Shown: positions 6,925 through 16,750, counted from the stretch's first letter. The stretch: 47,587 nt of DNA from Planctomycetaceae bacterium (GCA_021732845.1 JAKFUF010000138.1:1-47587), one strand, 5' to 3'. The notes: generated by a model not told the origin, from the letters alone. Numbers and translations are program-made.

Positions 6925-9918
6925 ATGCACGTTGTCTTGAGCCTGGCGGCTTTGTGTCTGGTTGCGTTGCCCGAGCCACAGGCGAAAGGTCCGCTGTCTC
7001 CCGCCGAGTCCGTGGCTCAACTCCACACGCCGGATGACCTGGTGCTGCACCAGGTTTTGGCCGAGCCGACGGTCACGCAACCCGTGGCCCTGCACTTTGA
7101 CGAGCGGGGCCGGCTGTGGGTGGTCGAATACCGCCAATACCCAAATCCGGCCGGGCTCAAAATGCTGAGCCGCGACCAATACTGGCGCTCCGTTTACGAC
7201 CGTGTTCCCCTGCCGCCGCCGCAGGGGGTGAAGGGGCTCGATCGGATCTCGATTCATGAAGATACCGACGCCGACGGCACCTTCGATTCGCACAAGATCT
7301 TTGTCGATGGCCTGAACATCGCCACCAGTTGCCTGACCGGGCGCGGCGGCGTGTGGGTCCTCAACCCGCCGTATCTGCTGTTTTACCCCGACGCCAACCG
7401 CGACGATGTGCCTGACGCCGACCCCATGGTGCATCTGGAAGGCTTCGGCCTGGAGGATACACACTCGGTCGTCAACAGCCTGACGTGGGGGCCGGACGGC
7501 TGGATCTATGCGGCTCAGGGCAGCACGGTCACGGCCTCCGTGAAGCGGCCGGGCGACAAGGACGCGCGGCGGTCGCAGGGCCAGCTCATCTGGCGCTATC
7601 ACCCGGAAACGAAGCGTTACGAAGTCTTTTCTGAAGGCGGCGGCAACGCGTTTGGCGTGGCTCTCGATGCCCAGGCGCGGGTCTTTTCCGGGCACAACGG
7701 CGGCGACACCCGTGGCTTCCACTACATGCCGGGCGCTTATCTGCAAAAGGGGTTCAACAAACACGGCCCCCTGTCGAACCCTTATGCCTTCGGATACTTC
7801 CCGCCGATGGCCCATCACAGTGTGCCCCGGTTTACGCACACCTACATCTTCTACGAGGGCGAGGCGCTGCCCGCCCACTACCGCGGCAAGCTTTTCGGCG
7901 TCGCTCCGCTGTTGAGCCACGTGGTGCTGAGCGAGCGCGAGCCACAGGGTTCGACATTTCGCACGAAGGATATCGGCCACGCGATCACCAGCGGCGACGC
8001 GTGGTTTCGTCCGGTGGACATCAAGCAGGGACCGGAGGGGGCAATCTATGTGGCTGACTGGTATGACGGCCAGACGAACCACTTCCGCAATCACGAGGGG
8101 CAGATCGATGTGACGAACGGCCGTGTCTACCGGCTGCAGGGGCGCGAACACGAAAAGAAGCCTCTTGCCAAACAGCCGGATTTTGGCAGCCTGTCCCCAG
8201 AAGAGCTGGCAGCGCAACTTCGCAGCACGAACCAATGGGCGCGGGAAATGGCGTTGCGTGTGCTGGGTGACCGCCGCGATGCCAAAACTTTGCCAAGCCT
8301 GCTGAAGATGTTGGAGAGCGAGCAGGGCCAGCCCGCGTTGGAAGCCCTGTGGGCGGTGCATGCCAGCGGGGGGTTCGATTCGGCACTGGCCACGCGGTTG
8401 TTGAGCCACGCCGACTCGTTCGTTCGGCAATGGTCGATCCGACTGGCCGGAGATGTTCCAGAGCCTGCGGCGACAATGGGCGAGGTGTATTGGGATGGTG
8501 TGGCGGCGCGTGCTGTTGAAGAAACCAATCTTGAGGTGCGGACGGAGATCGCGTGTGTCTCCCGCCGACTGCCGGGTCCGATTGGACTCAAGGTCATTAA
8601 GCCACTGTTGGCACATGCGGAAGACGTTGACGATCCGCGACAGCCATTGCTGATCTGGTGGGCTATTGAATCCCGCTGTGAATCGAACCTCTACGATGTC
8701 CAGCAGCTTTTTGCCGACGCGGCGTTGTGGAAGATGCCCTTGGTCAAGCAGCACCTGCTGTCGCGGCTGATGCGGCGGTTTGCGGCGACTGGCCGTCGCA
8801 AAGACCTGGTGGAGTGTGCCAACTGGCTGAAATCACCCGCGGTGGCGAGCGACCCGGCAGCCGGAGCGATGCTCGTCCAGGGGTTCGAAGAAGCCTATCA
8901 AGGCCGGGCCATCACTGGGCTGCCGAGTGAACTGGTGGCGGCGCTGGGCCTGCACGCTGGAAAGAACGAACGACTGCAACTGCGGCTGGGTCTGCCCGAG
9001 GCGATCTCCAAGGCGTTGGCGATTGCCGCCGACAGCAAGGCCGCGCTGCCGTTGCGGCTGGAAGTGCTGCAGGTGCTGGGAGAACTTCAACCGCCCGACA
9101 GCCTGCCGGTATTGCTCGCGGTGCTGCACGAGAAGCCCGCTGACCCCAAGAACGATGACCTGCGGCTGGCCGCCGTGCGGGCACTGGCGGGGGCCAAGTC
9201 GGAGACGGTTCCGGCTGCCATTCTCGCCGCCTATGAAACCCTTGAGCCGGATACGCAGGCCGCAGCGGCGGCCGTGCTGGCCAGTCGCAAGGACTGGGCC
9301 CGCCAACTGCTGCTGGCCGTTGATACGGGCAGGCTGGCGGCAGCCAAGGTGCCGCAGGATGTCGTGCGGCGGATGACGATTCATAAGGATGAGCGGATGG
9401 CCGAGATCATTGCCAAGCAGTGGGGTGAAGTCGACGGAGCGACGACCGTGGCGATGCAGCAGCAGATTGAGCAGCTCAAAACCGTGACCGCGAGCGGAAC
9501 CGGCAGCCCCTACGCTGGCAAGAAACTGTTCGTCGCCACCTGTGCCAAGTGCCACCAGTTGCACGGTACCGGTGGCCTGGTGGGTCCGGACCTCACCACC
9601 TATCAGCGGACTAACGTCGACACCATGCTGCTGAGCATTGTGAACCCCAGCGCGGAGATCCGCGAGGGGTTCGAAACGTGGCTCGCGGCCGACACCGACG
9701 GCCGCATCGTCACGGGCTTTGTGGCCGACCAGGACAATCAGGTGGTCTCGCTGAGAACCCCAGAGGGAGCCACCGTCACGCTGCCCCGCAGCCAGTTGGA
9801 GGAGTTTCGGCAACAGCGAAAATCACTGATGCCCGAAGGCCTGCTGACGGGACTCAATGAACAGCAGGTCCGCGACCTGCTGGCGTACCTGCGAAGCACG
9901 CAGCCGCTGAATGATTAG
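6925..9918 (+). CDS. PVC-type membrane-bound dehydrogenase/HEAT/cytochrome c fusion
   Basis: The 997-residue product has a signal peptide (MHVVLSLAALCLVALPEPQA), which decided the start; the frame is open back to 6820. Residues of about 25-410 form a beta-propeller of the Pirellula/Verrucomicrobium membrane-bound dehydrogenase type (ERGRLWVVEYRQYP, TWGPDGWIYAAQGS). About 420-830 is helical and HEAT-repeat-like. The C-terminus is the planctomycete heme-binding domain with CAKCH at 873-877 binding heme c, then GLVGPDLT and a SLMPEGL segment whose Met probably is the distal ligand. It is probably a periplasmic oxidoreductase or electron carrier; the substrate cannot be told. Its 3' end converges on the LamG gene. 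Confidence 0.92.
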   Translation: MHVVLSLAALCLVALPEPQAKGPLSPAESVAQLHTPDDLVLHQVLAEPTVTQPVALHFDERGRLWVVEYRQYPNPAGLKMLSRDQYWRSVYDRVPLPPPQGVKGLDRISIHEDTDADGTFDSHKIFVDGLNIATSCLTGRGGVWVLNPPYLLFYPDANRDDVPDADPMVHLEGFGLEDTHSVVNSLTWGPDGWIYAAQGSTVTASVKRPGDKDARRSQGQLIWRYHPETKRYEVFSEGGGNAFGVALDAQARVFSGHNGGDTRGFHYMPGAYLQKGFNKHGPLSNPYAFGYFPPMAHHSVPRFTHTYIFYEGEALPAHYRGKLFGVAPLLSHVVLSEREPQGSTFRTKDIGHAITSGDAWFRPVDIKQGPEGAIYVADWYDGQTNHFRNHEGQIDVTNGRVYRLQGREHEKKPLAKQPDFGSLSPEELAAQLRSTNQWAREMALRVLGDRRDAKTLPSLLKMLESEQGQPALEALWAVHASGGFDSALATRLLSHADSFVRQWSIRLAGDVPEPAATMGEVYWDGVAARAVEETNLEVRTEIACVSRRLPGPIGLKVIKPLLAHAEDVDDPRQPLLIWWAIESRCESNLYDVQQLFADAALWKMPLVKQHLLSRLMRRFAATGRRKDLVECANWLKSPAVASDPAAGAMLVQGFEEAYQGRAITGLPSELVAALGLHAGKNERLQLRLGLPEAISKALAIAADSKAALPLRLEVLQVLGELQPPDSLPVLLAVLHEKPADPKNDDLRLAAVRALAGAKSETVPAAILAAYETLEPDTQAAAAAVLASRKDWARQLLLAVDTGRLAAAKVPQDVVRRMTIHKDERMAEIIAKQWGEVDGATTVAMQQQIEQLKTVTASGTGSPYAGKKLFVATCAKCHQLHGTGGLVGPDLTTYQRTNVDTMLLSIVNPSAEIREGFETWLAADTDGRIVTGFVADQDNQVVSLRTPEGATVTLPRSQLEEFRQQRKSLMPEGLLTGLNEQQVRDLLAYLRSTQPLND

Positions 9919-9964
9919 GCGTCCCTGCTGCAAACCACATTCACAGAGTGCAGAAGCTCAGGGT

Positions 9965-10072
9965 GTTAACCACGAATCACACGAATCTTCACGAATAAAA
10001 GATACTGATCCGCGCCACGAGAGATTGTGGCGATCACCGTAATTCGTGTTATTCGTGAGATTCGTGGTTAAA
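9965..10072. repeat. 'attcgtg' inverted repeat between convergent genes
   Basis: TTAACCACGAATC with its continuation (9966-9998) is mirrored at 10042-10071 (ATTCGTGAGATTCGTGGTTAA), enclosing a small GCCAC...GTGGC hairpin. It fills the gap between the ends of the cytochrome fusion and the LamG gene and could act as a bidirectional transcript end. It looks like an interspersed element. Confidence 0.65.
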
Positions 10073-10112
10073 TTTTTATTTGAAAAACCTGTGGCTGTAA
10101 CTTGTTCCAGCG

Positions 10113-11765
10113 TCAAGGGGCCTTTTTCGCCAGTTCCAAAACCTGTTCCGCCGACAGCGCTCCTTGATAGAGGCGGACGTCGGACAGGTCGCCGCGGAAG
10201 TAGTTTTGTGCCCCAAAGCCGATCTGCAGCGGCGCGGAGGTTGTCAGGTCGAAATCCTGCGAAGAAAACGGCGCGGATTCGGCGACCTGTTTGCCATCCA
10301 CGAACAGCCGCAGGCGGTCGGCGGCGCGGATGGCGGCGAGGTGGTGCCAGCCGGGCTTCAGTTCATGGTCCGAAGTCACATTGCGGCCGGCTTCGATGGA
10401 GAGCACATGGCCTGAAGGCAGGGTGCCGGTGAACAGGCGGCCCTGATGCACCGCCATCGACCAGGCCCGGCGATACTTCGTGTCGGTCGTGTCCAGCACA
10501 CCAATTTTGGCCCAGTTCATGTCGCCGTCGTACCGGTAGACTTCGGCGGAAGGGAGCGTCCCCCCGTACATCTTGCCGTTGTAGACCAACAGTGGCATCG
10601 CCTCGAGTTCCTGCCCCAGCTTGCCGGTGTCGACCCATTTCCCGTCCGACAGGCGAAACACGTGGGCCTTGGGCCACTCGCTGACGTATAGCTCGCCACG
10701 ATGGATGGCGAAGCCATAGGTTTGCGTCGCATCGGGCAGCGTGCCCAGGTGCTCCCACTTTTCGCCGTCGAAACGAAAGACCGAACCCTCGTCGTAGCTT
10801 GTGCCGTACAACGCATCATTGAAGACGGTCAGGGCTTCGACCCGCTTGCCGGGCGTGGCACAGGCCATCCAGGTCTCATTCTCATAGACATAGAAACCCG
10901 CGGGGCGATAGAGCGATGCGGCATAAAGCTTACCGCGAAACACAACCAGGCTGGCAACCGCTTCGGTTTCGGGTGGAAGCGCTCCACGCGCGATCCACTG
11001 GTCGTTGTCACCGAGTTCGAAGATCTTTCCACCGAAGTTCTTGTTCTCCGATTCGGCCAGCGCCGAACCGGCCAGACGATACTTGCTGGAAGCCACGAAC
11101 AGTCGGCCGTTGTGAACCGCCATCGCCGAGATGGCATTCGCCTTGTCGGGGCTGCCGAGATCCTTCCAATGGTCGCCGCCTTCAAAGCGAAACACGCGGC
11201 CCGCTTCGCCCGCTCCAGCGTGGCAGGTCGAAGCGTAGAGATGCCCGTCATGGACGCAGAGTGCGAAGACGTAGACAGCATTCCCCACCCGGCCATGGTC
11301 CTTGAAGGCCGGCTCGAGCTTGCCCTGGTCGATCCCGAAATGCAGTTGCCGGGAATTGGACTGAGAATTGGTGACGCCGCCGTGGTTGTAGAGCCCCAGG
11401 TGGAAGCCCGTGCGCGTGGCGGGATCGTACCGCGAGAGCAGGTCGCCCACGGAATCGCCGAGGTTGGCGTCGGTGTTCGCCCACAGGCTCAGCGAAAATT
11501 CGCCATGGCCCAACTGCGGGGCCTCAGCCACGTCAATCCGGCTCGCGCGGCCATTGAAGCCCGCCGCACCGCGTGGCTCTTTGGCAGGGCCGGCGACTTC
11601 CAGGTTCACCTCCTTGGCCGTGGCTTTCAGGTCGTTCCCGGAGTGGTCGCGGACATCGCCGCGAAACGGCCAGTGCCCGACCAGCTTCGGCTCCGCCGCC
11701 TCTGCCCAAACCGCGAACAGCAACCCGGCACACAGCCACGCGAACGCGAACATAGTCTTCGGCAT
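10113..11765 (-). CDS. Secreted LamG-fold protein with an inserted beta-propeller
   Basis: The 550-residue product has a signal peptide (FAFAWLCAGLLFAVWAEA). A LamG/concanavalin-like domain begins at about residue 28 (GHWPFRGDVRDHSGNDL, FSLSLWANTD) but breaks off near 150. About 300 residues of kelch-like propeller blades follow (HDGHLYASTC, HNGRLFVASS, FRGKLYAASL, FNDALYGTSY, HRGELYVSEW, YNGKMYGGTL, HQGRLFTGTL). The LamG fold then resumes (WHHLAAIRAADRLRLFVDGK...FRGDLSDVRLYQGALSAEQ). The propeller thus appears inserted inside the LamG fold. It is probably an extracellular sugar- or surface-binding protein. Its start is 45 bp after the end of the ABC permease gene on the same strand, so the two are probably co-transcribed. 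Confidence 0.85.
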   Translation of the reverse strand: MPKTMFAFAWLCAGLLFAVWAEAAEPKLVGHWPFRGDVRDHSGNDLKATAKEVNLEVAGPAKEPRGAAGFNGRASRIDVAEAPQLGHGEFSLSLWANTDANLGDSVGDLLSRYDPATRTGFHLGLYNHGGVTNSQSNSRQLHFGIDQGKLEPAFKDHGRVGNAVYVFALCVHDGHLYASTCHAGAGEAGRVFRFEGGDHWKDLGSPDKANAISAMAVHNGRLFVASSKYRLAGSALAESENKNFGGKIFELGDNDQWIARGALPPETEAVASLVVFRGKLYAASLYRPAGFYVYENETWMACATPGKRVEALTVFNDALYGTSYDEGSVFRFDGEKWEHLGTLPDATQTYGFAIHRGELYVSEWPKAHVFRLSDGKWVDTGKLGQELEAMPLLVYNGKMYGGTLPSAEVYRYDGDMNWAKIGVLDTTDTKYRRAWSMAVHQGRLFTGTLPSGHVLSIEAGRNVTSDHELKPGWHHLAAIRAADRLRLFVDGKQVAESAPFSSQDFDLTTSAPLQIGFGAQNYFRGDLSDVRLYQGALSAEQVLELAKKAP

Positions 11766-11810
11766 CGGTTGGAATCCTCGGGGGACGGAGAGAGTTTTGG
11801 GGCATGTCGC

Positions 11811-13466
11811 TCAGCTCGGCCGCGTCAACCGCCACGTTTGCCCAATAAGAATGAACGCCGACACGGCCGACATGATCCCCATGGCCCACCAGTTGCCGGG
11901 GATCAGGTCGTAGGACTCAAAGCCGGGAGCTTTGACCACCGCCAGCGCGGCGGCGAGTGGGTTGAGCGTGAGCGCGGCCTCCACGGTGGAGCGTCCGAAC
12001 GGGGCGTCGCGGCCCAGCCAGAACAGGAGGGTGCCGGCGAAGATCGAGATCAGGGCACAATAGGCCGCCGTCGTGGCCGCGGCGGTGCGGCGGAACAGGC
12101 TCCCGACGGCCGCGCTGAGCAACAGGGCGAAGCCGGCCGTCGAGAGCAGGCAGATCAGCACCCGCCGGACCTGTGGTTCCATGGCCGGCTTGATCCACAC
12201 CATCACCACGTAACCGGGGAGTGTCGCCAGCAGAATCAGCATCAGGGTCCACACGACACTTAGCAGTTTGCCCCGCAGGATGCGGCCGGTGGAGAGCGGC
12301 GTGGTGCGCAGCAAATCCCAGCCACCGCTTTCGCGTTCGCTGCTGATCAGGCCGGAGGCCAGGCTGGGGGTCAACAAGACAATCAGGGCGACCTGCAAAA
12401 TCACCAGGATGCCGCCGATGGTCTCGACGCCCCAGTCGACCGTGCTCGTGGTCGTGGCGTACGTCAGCCCCAGCGACAGCATGGCGCAGACGGAAATCAG
12501 CCTCAGCATCCAGTGCGAACGGCCGAACGGCCGGCAGCGAAACTCCTTGACCATGACTGGATTGACATACCAGGGGATGCCACCGCTGCGGCGCTGCGGG
12601 TCCACAAGGTACATCAACCGGCGGAACAGCTTTTTGCCGGTTCCCTGGTCGTCGGTAATCTCTCCCTGGGCGCGGGCGCGGTCAAACAGGGTGTGGTTGA
12701 GCTGGCTGATGGTCCAGATCGCCATTGCGAGGCTGCTGACGGCGGCGATCATCGCGTAGCGCTGGGCCAGGTCACTGGCGTTGATGAGCCCCTGTCCGCC
12801 GATGTCACCCTGCCCCAAAAGCTGCATGATGCCGGGGATGGGTGAACAGCATCTGAGCCACTCGGCATAGTCGGCGTGCGAGCCCTCCTGCCCCTGGGTA
12901 AACATGTGTGGCCCCATGGCGAAGACCGCCAGCGCCAGCACGCATCCATAAGTCACCCGCAGGGCGGAGTCGGTCGTGGCCGCGCGGGTGCTGACCAGCA
13001 ACCCCACGACGCTGTACTGGATCGCCGCCAGCGCCAGTATGCCGTATAGAGGAAGAATGTGTCCGACGAGCGTGATGCCACCCATCGCATGACAGGCTGC
13101 CGCCGCTGGCAGGCTGAGCATCAACAGCAACCCGACAAACCCCAGCACCCCCAGCAGTTTGCCTGTATAGATGGAGAACGCCGACAGCGGCGTGTTCATC
13201 AACAGCGACAGCGTTCCCTGCTTGCGTTCCCGGACGATCGACGTGGCCGGGAAGACTGGCACCAGCAGCAGCACCGCCGTCAGCAGGCCATAACCAAACA
13301 GTTGAAAGACCTGAATGGAAGCCGCCCCCGACAGGTCGACCCGGGCGTCCGTCGGCCATCGCAGCAACACAATGAGGGCGAAGGCAAACGCCAGGATGAC
13401 CTGCACGGCCAGGGCGCGGGGAGTGCGAAGCACCCCCAGCAATTCTCGGGTGAGGATGGGCGTCAT
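11811..13466 (-). CDS. ABC-2 type transporter permease with two membrane modules
   Basis: The 551-residue product has about twelve hydrophobic segments in two halves. Each half has an ABC-2 permease signature: VRERKQGTLSLLMNTPLS with YTGKLLGVLG in the first, and SSERESGGWDLLRTTPLS with LRGKLLSVVW in the second. Such permeases work with a separate ATPase to move drugs, polysaccharides or other substrates; no ATPase gene is in the window. The ATG at 13466 (MTPILTRELL) was chosen because it starts where homology to the family is expected; the frame is open to 13538. It leads the unit that includes the LamG-propeller gene. Confidence 0.85.
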   Translation of the reverse strand: MTPILTRELLGVLRTPRALAVQVILAFAFALIVLLRWPTDARVDLSGAASIQVFQLFGYGLLTAVLLLVPVFPATSIVRERKQGTLSLLMNTPLSAFSIYTGKLLGVLGFVGLLLMLSLPAAAACHAMGGITLVGHILPLYGILALAAIQYSVVGLLVSTRAATTDSALRVTYGCVLALAVFAMGPHMFTQGQEGSHADYAEWLRCCSPIPGIMQLLGQGDIGGQGLINASDLAQRYAMIAAVSSLAMAIWTISQLNHTLFDRARAQGEITDDQGTGKKLFRRLMYLVDPQRRSGGIPWYVNPVMVKEFRCRPFGRSHWMLRLISVCAMLSLGLTYATTTSTVDWGVETIGGILVILQVALIVLLTPSLASGLISSERESGGWDLLRTTPLSTGRILRGKLLSVVWTLMLILLATLPGYVVMVWIKPAMEPQVRRVLICLLSTAGFALLLSAAVGSLFRRTAAATTAAYCALISIFAGTLLFWLGRDAPFGRSTVEAALTLNPLAAALAVVKAPGFESYDLIPGNWWAMGIMSAVSAFILIGQTWRLTRPS

Positions 13467-13725
13467 TGAAAAACCGAAAGCCAAGGTCGAGAAAGCCTTC
13501 TCAGAAGGTACAGCAGTCGGCTGGCAATTCACAGCCACAGCTCACTTTGCACTTTGCGTGATTCGGCAACTTTGACCTCGATTCGCGAGGAAGGCACCAG
13601 AGGACGTGAACCGGTTGTGCAGTTCGTGACGATCTCGTGCAATTGCTGTTATCCATATTCCCTTTCGTTCGATGCCGTCTATTATGGATGGGGCCGAATT
13701 TGGAGAGGCCCCGGAGATTCCCACC

Positions 13726-15624
13726 ATGATTGATCGAATTGAACAGGCACGAAGCGTTCAATCCCATACAGTGGCGTGGGTTGCGCTGACCCTTGTGGCT
13801 TGTGTCCTGGTGTGTCAGGCGGATTCTGCCGTGGCTCAGGACGCCTACCGACCGTCGTATGCCTTCCCGCCACCACGGCCGTGGAACGGGCCGCGGCCCG
13901 CCAGCATCTCGCCATTTTCTCCAGCCTACCGCTCGCGACTGCAGTATTCCGGCACAGTCTTGGTAGGACAGCCGTTCCCCACGCGGCCTGCCGCCGCTGG
14001 TGTTCCCGGCCCGATTCTGCTTGCGCCCGGCGAAGAGATCATCATTTCTCCGGAAGGCGTTCCGCAGGAAGTTTTTCCGCGGGAAGTTTTTCCGGTGGAA
14101 CCACCACCAGTGCAGTTTCCGCAGGAAGTCCCCCCGACAGAACAACAGCCGCCCGTCTTCCTGCCACCCGGACCGCAGCCCGGAATCCCCACGCTTCGTC
14201 CGGTTCCGTATCGCGTGGAACGTGTGGCTCCGCCAACCGAACTGCCCTCTCTGGATGCCTCGCCGCTGCAGGTCTTCGTGACGGAAGGATTTCTGGGACA
14301 ACTTCTTGGGGGAGAGAAGACAACCACCGGTGAAGTCAATGACTTCATTCTCAAGGCGCAGGTGACCGGAACGCAGACGACTGTCACACGCGTCAGTGCG
14401 GATTTTCGCCCCAATGAATACGTGGCTGAAGTCGTGCTGCGACTGGATGGCGAATGCCGCAGTGAGACCATTGGTGCCCGCAAGGCGGCGCGCGTCGCCA
14501 CTGAGGGGCGTCACACGTTTCAGGGGACCAAGGAGATCACCTTCGACGGTTCATTGTTGAAAACCCGTGTCGCTCAAGTCCGTGTTCAGCCGTTCAATCG
14601 CACACTGGGGGCCGAGACCAACCTGGACGGCGTGCCGATGCTGGACGATTTTGCCCGTCAGATCGCCTTCCAGCAGGCAGAACGGCTCCGCCCAAAAAGC
14701 GAGGCGATTGCCGCCGAGAAGCTGGGCACGCGCACCGCCCGCGAGTTCAATGAAGCGGTGGATCAGCAACTGGCCACGGCCAACAAGGCCCTGCTGAGAC
14801 GAGCGGAAACTGGAGCGGCCGACCCGATGAGCGCCCTCTGGCCGGAAGCACTGCGGTTCAGCACGACGGACACACAGCTCATTTGCCGGGCGAACTGGCC
14901 GCGCCTGCCGACCCCGGCAGTACCTTCCGCCAATCTGGTGTCCTTCGCCCCGGCTGGCGAGGCGACTGTGAGTCAGGCAGACATCCCTGCTCCCCTTGAG
15001 CATCGAGCCACGGCGCGGATCGGGCCTTCGGCCGATTCGGCCACGCTGTATGTGCATGACAGCCTGTTGAATGCCGGGATCGGTCGCACAGGGCTGGCCG
15101 GCGGTGGCTTCACCGAGGAGTCCCTGATCGCCATGACGGAAGGGCTGGCGACACGCTTGGGAGGCCGGGTTGTGCCATCCCAAGGGAGCCCGCCCGCAGA
15201 CAATCCGCTCTCGGCCGCGTTTGAAGCCACGCTGCGGCTGGATGAAAAGATTCCACTGCAGATTCGGTTCGCCAATGACCAGATGACAGCCACCATCCGC
15301 GCCAGCATTGAAGTTGGCGGGAGGCAGGTGATCACCTCGCGCGACATTGTCATCCCCTTCGTGCTGAAGTTCGAAGAGGACCGGCTGCGCCTGGTTCCGG
15401 GGAAAGTGACTGTCGCCGCCACCAACCCCGAGAGCATTGATCTTCCTGGCCTGGGGAACAATCTGCTTGAAAGTCGGATTCAGGCGGCCGTCAGCGAACT
15501 CGAATTTCCCCGCAGTGTGCCCCTCCCGCTGGCGGCCCTCGCCGGCAGGCCGCTGCGTGTGGAGCAGGTGCGGGCTGACGGGGGATGGCTGATGCTGAAC
15601 CTCGTCTGGGGCGTGGCTCAGTAA
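13726..15624 (+). CDS. Secreted proline-rich protein of unknown function
   Basis: The 632-residue product has a long signal peptide with a likely cut at SAVA-QD. The ATG at 13726 has GGAG nine bases upstream; the frame is open to 13672. A proline-rich linker lies at about residues 85-160, with repeats such as VPQEVFPREVFPVEPPP, and precedes a globular region of alternating strands. The globular region includes VEVGGRQVITSRDIVIPFVL and a SIDLPGLGNNLLES motif. I associate this layout with planctomycete secreted proteins without assigned function. It is probably cell-surface or periplasmic. It diverges from the ABC permease and is followed 28 bp later by a small membrane protein. Confidence 0.8.
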   Translation: MIDRIEQARSVQSHTVAWVALTLVACVLVCQADSAVAQDAYRPSYAFPPPRPWNGPRPASISPFSPAYRSRLQYSGTVLVGQPFPTRPAAAGVPGPILLAPGEEIIISPEGVPQEVFPREVFPVEPPPVQFPQEVPPTEQQPPVFLPPGPQPGIPTLRPVPYRVERVAPPTELPSLDASPLQVFVTEGFLGQLLGGEKTTTGEVNDFILKAQVTGTQTTVTRVSADFRPNEYVAEVVLRLDGECRSETIGARKAARVATEGRHTFQGTKEITFDGSLLKTRVAQVRVQPFNRTLGAETNLDGVPMLDDFARQIAFQQAERLRPKSEAIAAEKLGTRTAREFNEAVDQQLATANKALLRRAETGAADPMSALWPEALRFSTTDTQLICRANWPRLPTPAVPSANLVSFAPAGEATVSQADIPAPLEHRATARIGPSADSATLYVHDSLLNAGIGRTGLAGGGFTEESLIAMTEGLATRLGGRVVPSQGSPPADNPLSAAFEATLRLDEKIPLQIRFANDQMTATIRASIEVGGRQVITSRDIVIPFVLKFEEDRLRLVPGKVTVAATNPESIDLPGLGNNLLESRIQAAVSELEFPRSVPLPLAALAGRPLRVEQVRADGGWLMLNLVWGVAQ

Positions 15625-15652
15625 AAGCGGCGCAACTGAAAATGGCAAGAAC

Positions 15653-16186
15653 ATGACTCATCCTGTCACGTTTGCCTGCGGAAATTGCGGTTGGGCGGCC
15701 TGGTACAGCAGCTTCCCGCCGACGAATTCGTGGTGTGTCATCATCCCTGGCTGGCTGCTCGTGCTTTCGGCGCTCCGGACGATTTACGCTCCAGTTTCGC
15801 CGCAAGAACGACCACAATTGCGCGGCGTGCCATCCTTCGTGATCGCGGCTCCGCTTGTCGTGTTGGTCGCCCTCGTCGCTCCCGCAATTCTGGGGCCGGC
15901 ACTGGGAATCTGGATGCCGGTCTGCTGTGTCTTAGGCACTGGGAGCGGGCTATCCCGCGCACCTTCGCCAGGACTGCGGAATTCATTGTTGATGACAACG
16001 GGCATTGTCGTCCTGCTGCTGGCCGGTTTCGGCACACGGGACTACCTCGTTTACAATCAGATGACGCCTGAAGAGAAAGTTAAATATCTGCCTTGTTGGA
16101 AGCAGCCGAAATCTTTGAGAACGGTCGAAGCTCGGCGCGCGACCACGGAGTCACGGGGAAAAGCCAGTAACTCTCCAGACTGGTAG
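15653..16186 (+). CDS. Small membrane protein of unknown function
   Basis: The 177-residue frame has an ATG at 15653, an N-terminal FACGNCGW pair that could bind a metal, and about three to four hydrophobic segments (WCVIIPGWLLVLSAL, VIAAPLVVLVALVAPAILG, LLMTTGIVVLLLAGFG), then a basic C-terminal tail. It lies 28 bp after the secreted protein on the same strand. No strong ribosome site is seen. The family was not recognised, and the hydrophobic pattern is the main support that it is real. Confidence 0.5.
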   Translation: MTHPVTFACGNCGWAAWYSSFPPTNSWCVIIPGWLLVLSALRTIYAPVSPQERPQLRGVPSFVIAAPLVVLVALVAPAILGPALGIWMPVCCVLGTGSGLSRAPSPGLRNSLLMTTGIVVLLLAGFGTRDYLVYNQMTPEEKVKYLPCWKQPKSLRTVEARRATTESRGKASNSPDW

Positions 16187-16252
16187 TCAGGCGATTGCCG
16201 GCACTGGTGTCCGACCGTGAGTTGACCCCAGTGTTACGCAGGAAGGGATGTT

Positions 16253-16624
16253 TTGACTGTGACCGAGAGGCGGATCCTGTTTGTCTGCGAAGGGAATCTG
16301 CATCGGAGTCCCACGGCCGAGCATCTCTACTCGCAAACCCCTGGCTTGAGCGTGCAGTCTGCCGGATTGTCGCCTTCTGCCCGCAAACAAGTGACCGAAG
16401 AGCTTGTTGAATGGTCGGAAGTGATCTTCGTGATGGAGAAGAGGCTTCGCCGAATGATGCAGCGCAGATTCGATTCAGCATTGGCCGGCAAATCCCTGGT
16501 GTGCCTCGAGATCCCGGACGATTTTCAGTTCCAGCAGCCGGAACTCTTGATCATCTTGACTGACCGGCTGACCCCGCATCTGGGGCCGCCGCAGTCATCA
16601 GGTCGGGACGGCAAAGGCGAATAG
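16253..16624 (+). CDS. Low-molecular-weight protein tyrosine phosphatase-like protein
   Basis: The 123-residue product carries the CX5R phosphatase loop as CEGNLHR (Cys12 to Arg18) followed by SPTAEH, as in the short LMW-PTP-like family whose members begin LFVC..N..RSPTAE. The later IPDDFQFQQPELLIIL matches the segment supplying the general acid in that family. It would dephosphorylate phosphotyrosine or a small arsenate-like substrate in the cytoplasm. A GGAAGG ribosome site fits either the TTG at 16253 or the GTG at 16259. It stands alone, without a kinase neighbour. Confidence 0.8.
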   Translation: MTVTERRILFVCEGNLHRSPTAEHLYSQTPGLSVQSAGLSPSARKQVTEELVEWSEVIFVMEKRLRRMMQRRFDSALAGKSLVCLEIPDDFQFQQPELLIILTDRLTPHLGPPQSSGRDGKGE

Positions 16625-16750
16625 GTCGGCTCGACAGTCGAGTGCATATCGTCAACACTCGTGGCAACGCGGGTAATTGATGTTCGGCTTAGCTTAGTTA
16701 GTTAGGATCCAACACGGTTCGAATTGGCGTGGCGGGAAAGGGTTCTCTGA

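Noticed and set aside
6748-8754. Long antisense reading frame of 668 codons
   Set aside because: It lies opposite the PVC cytochrome fusion, has no domain pattern, and reflects codon bias in GC-rich DNA.
10701-12263. Antisense reading frame of 520 codons across the LamG and permease genes
   Set aside because: Both genes beneath it have clear domains; the antisense product has no recognisable motif.
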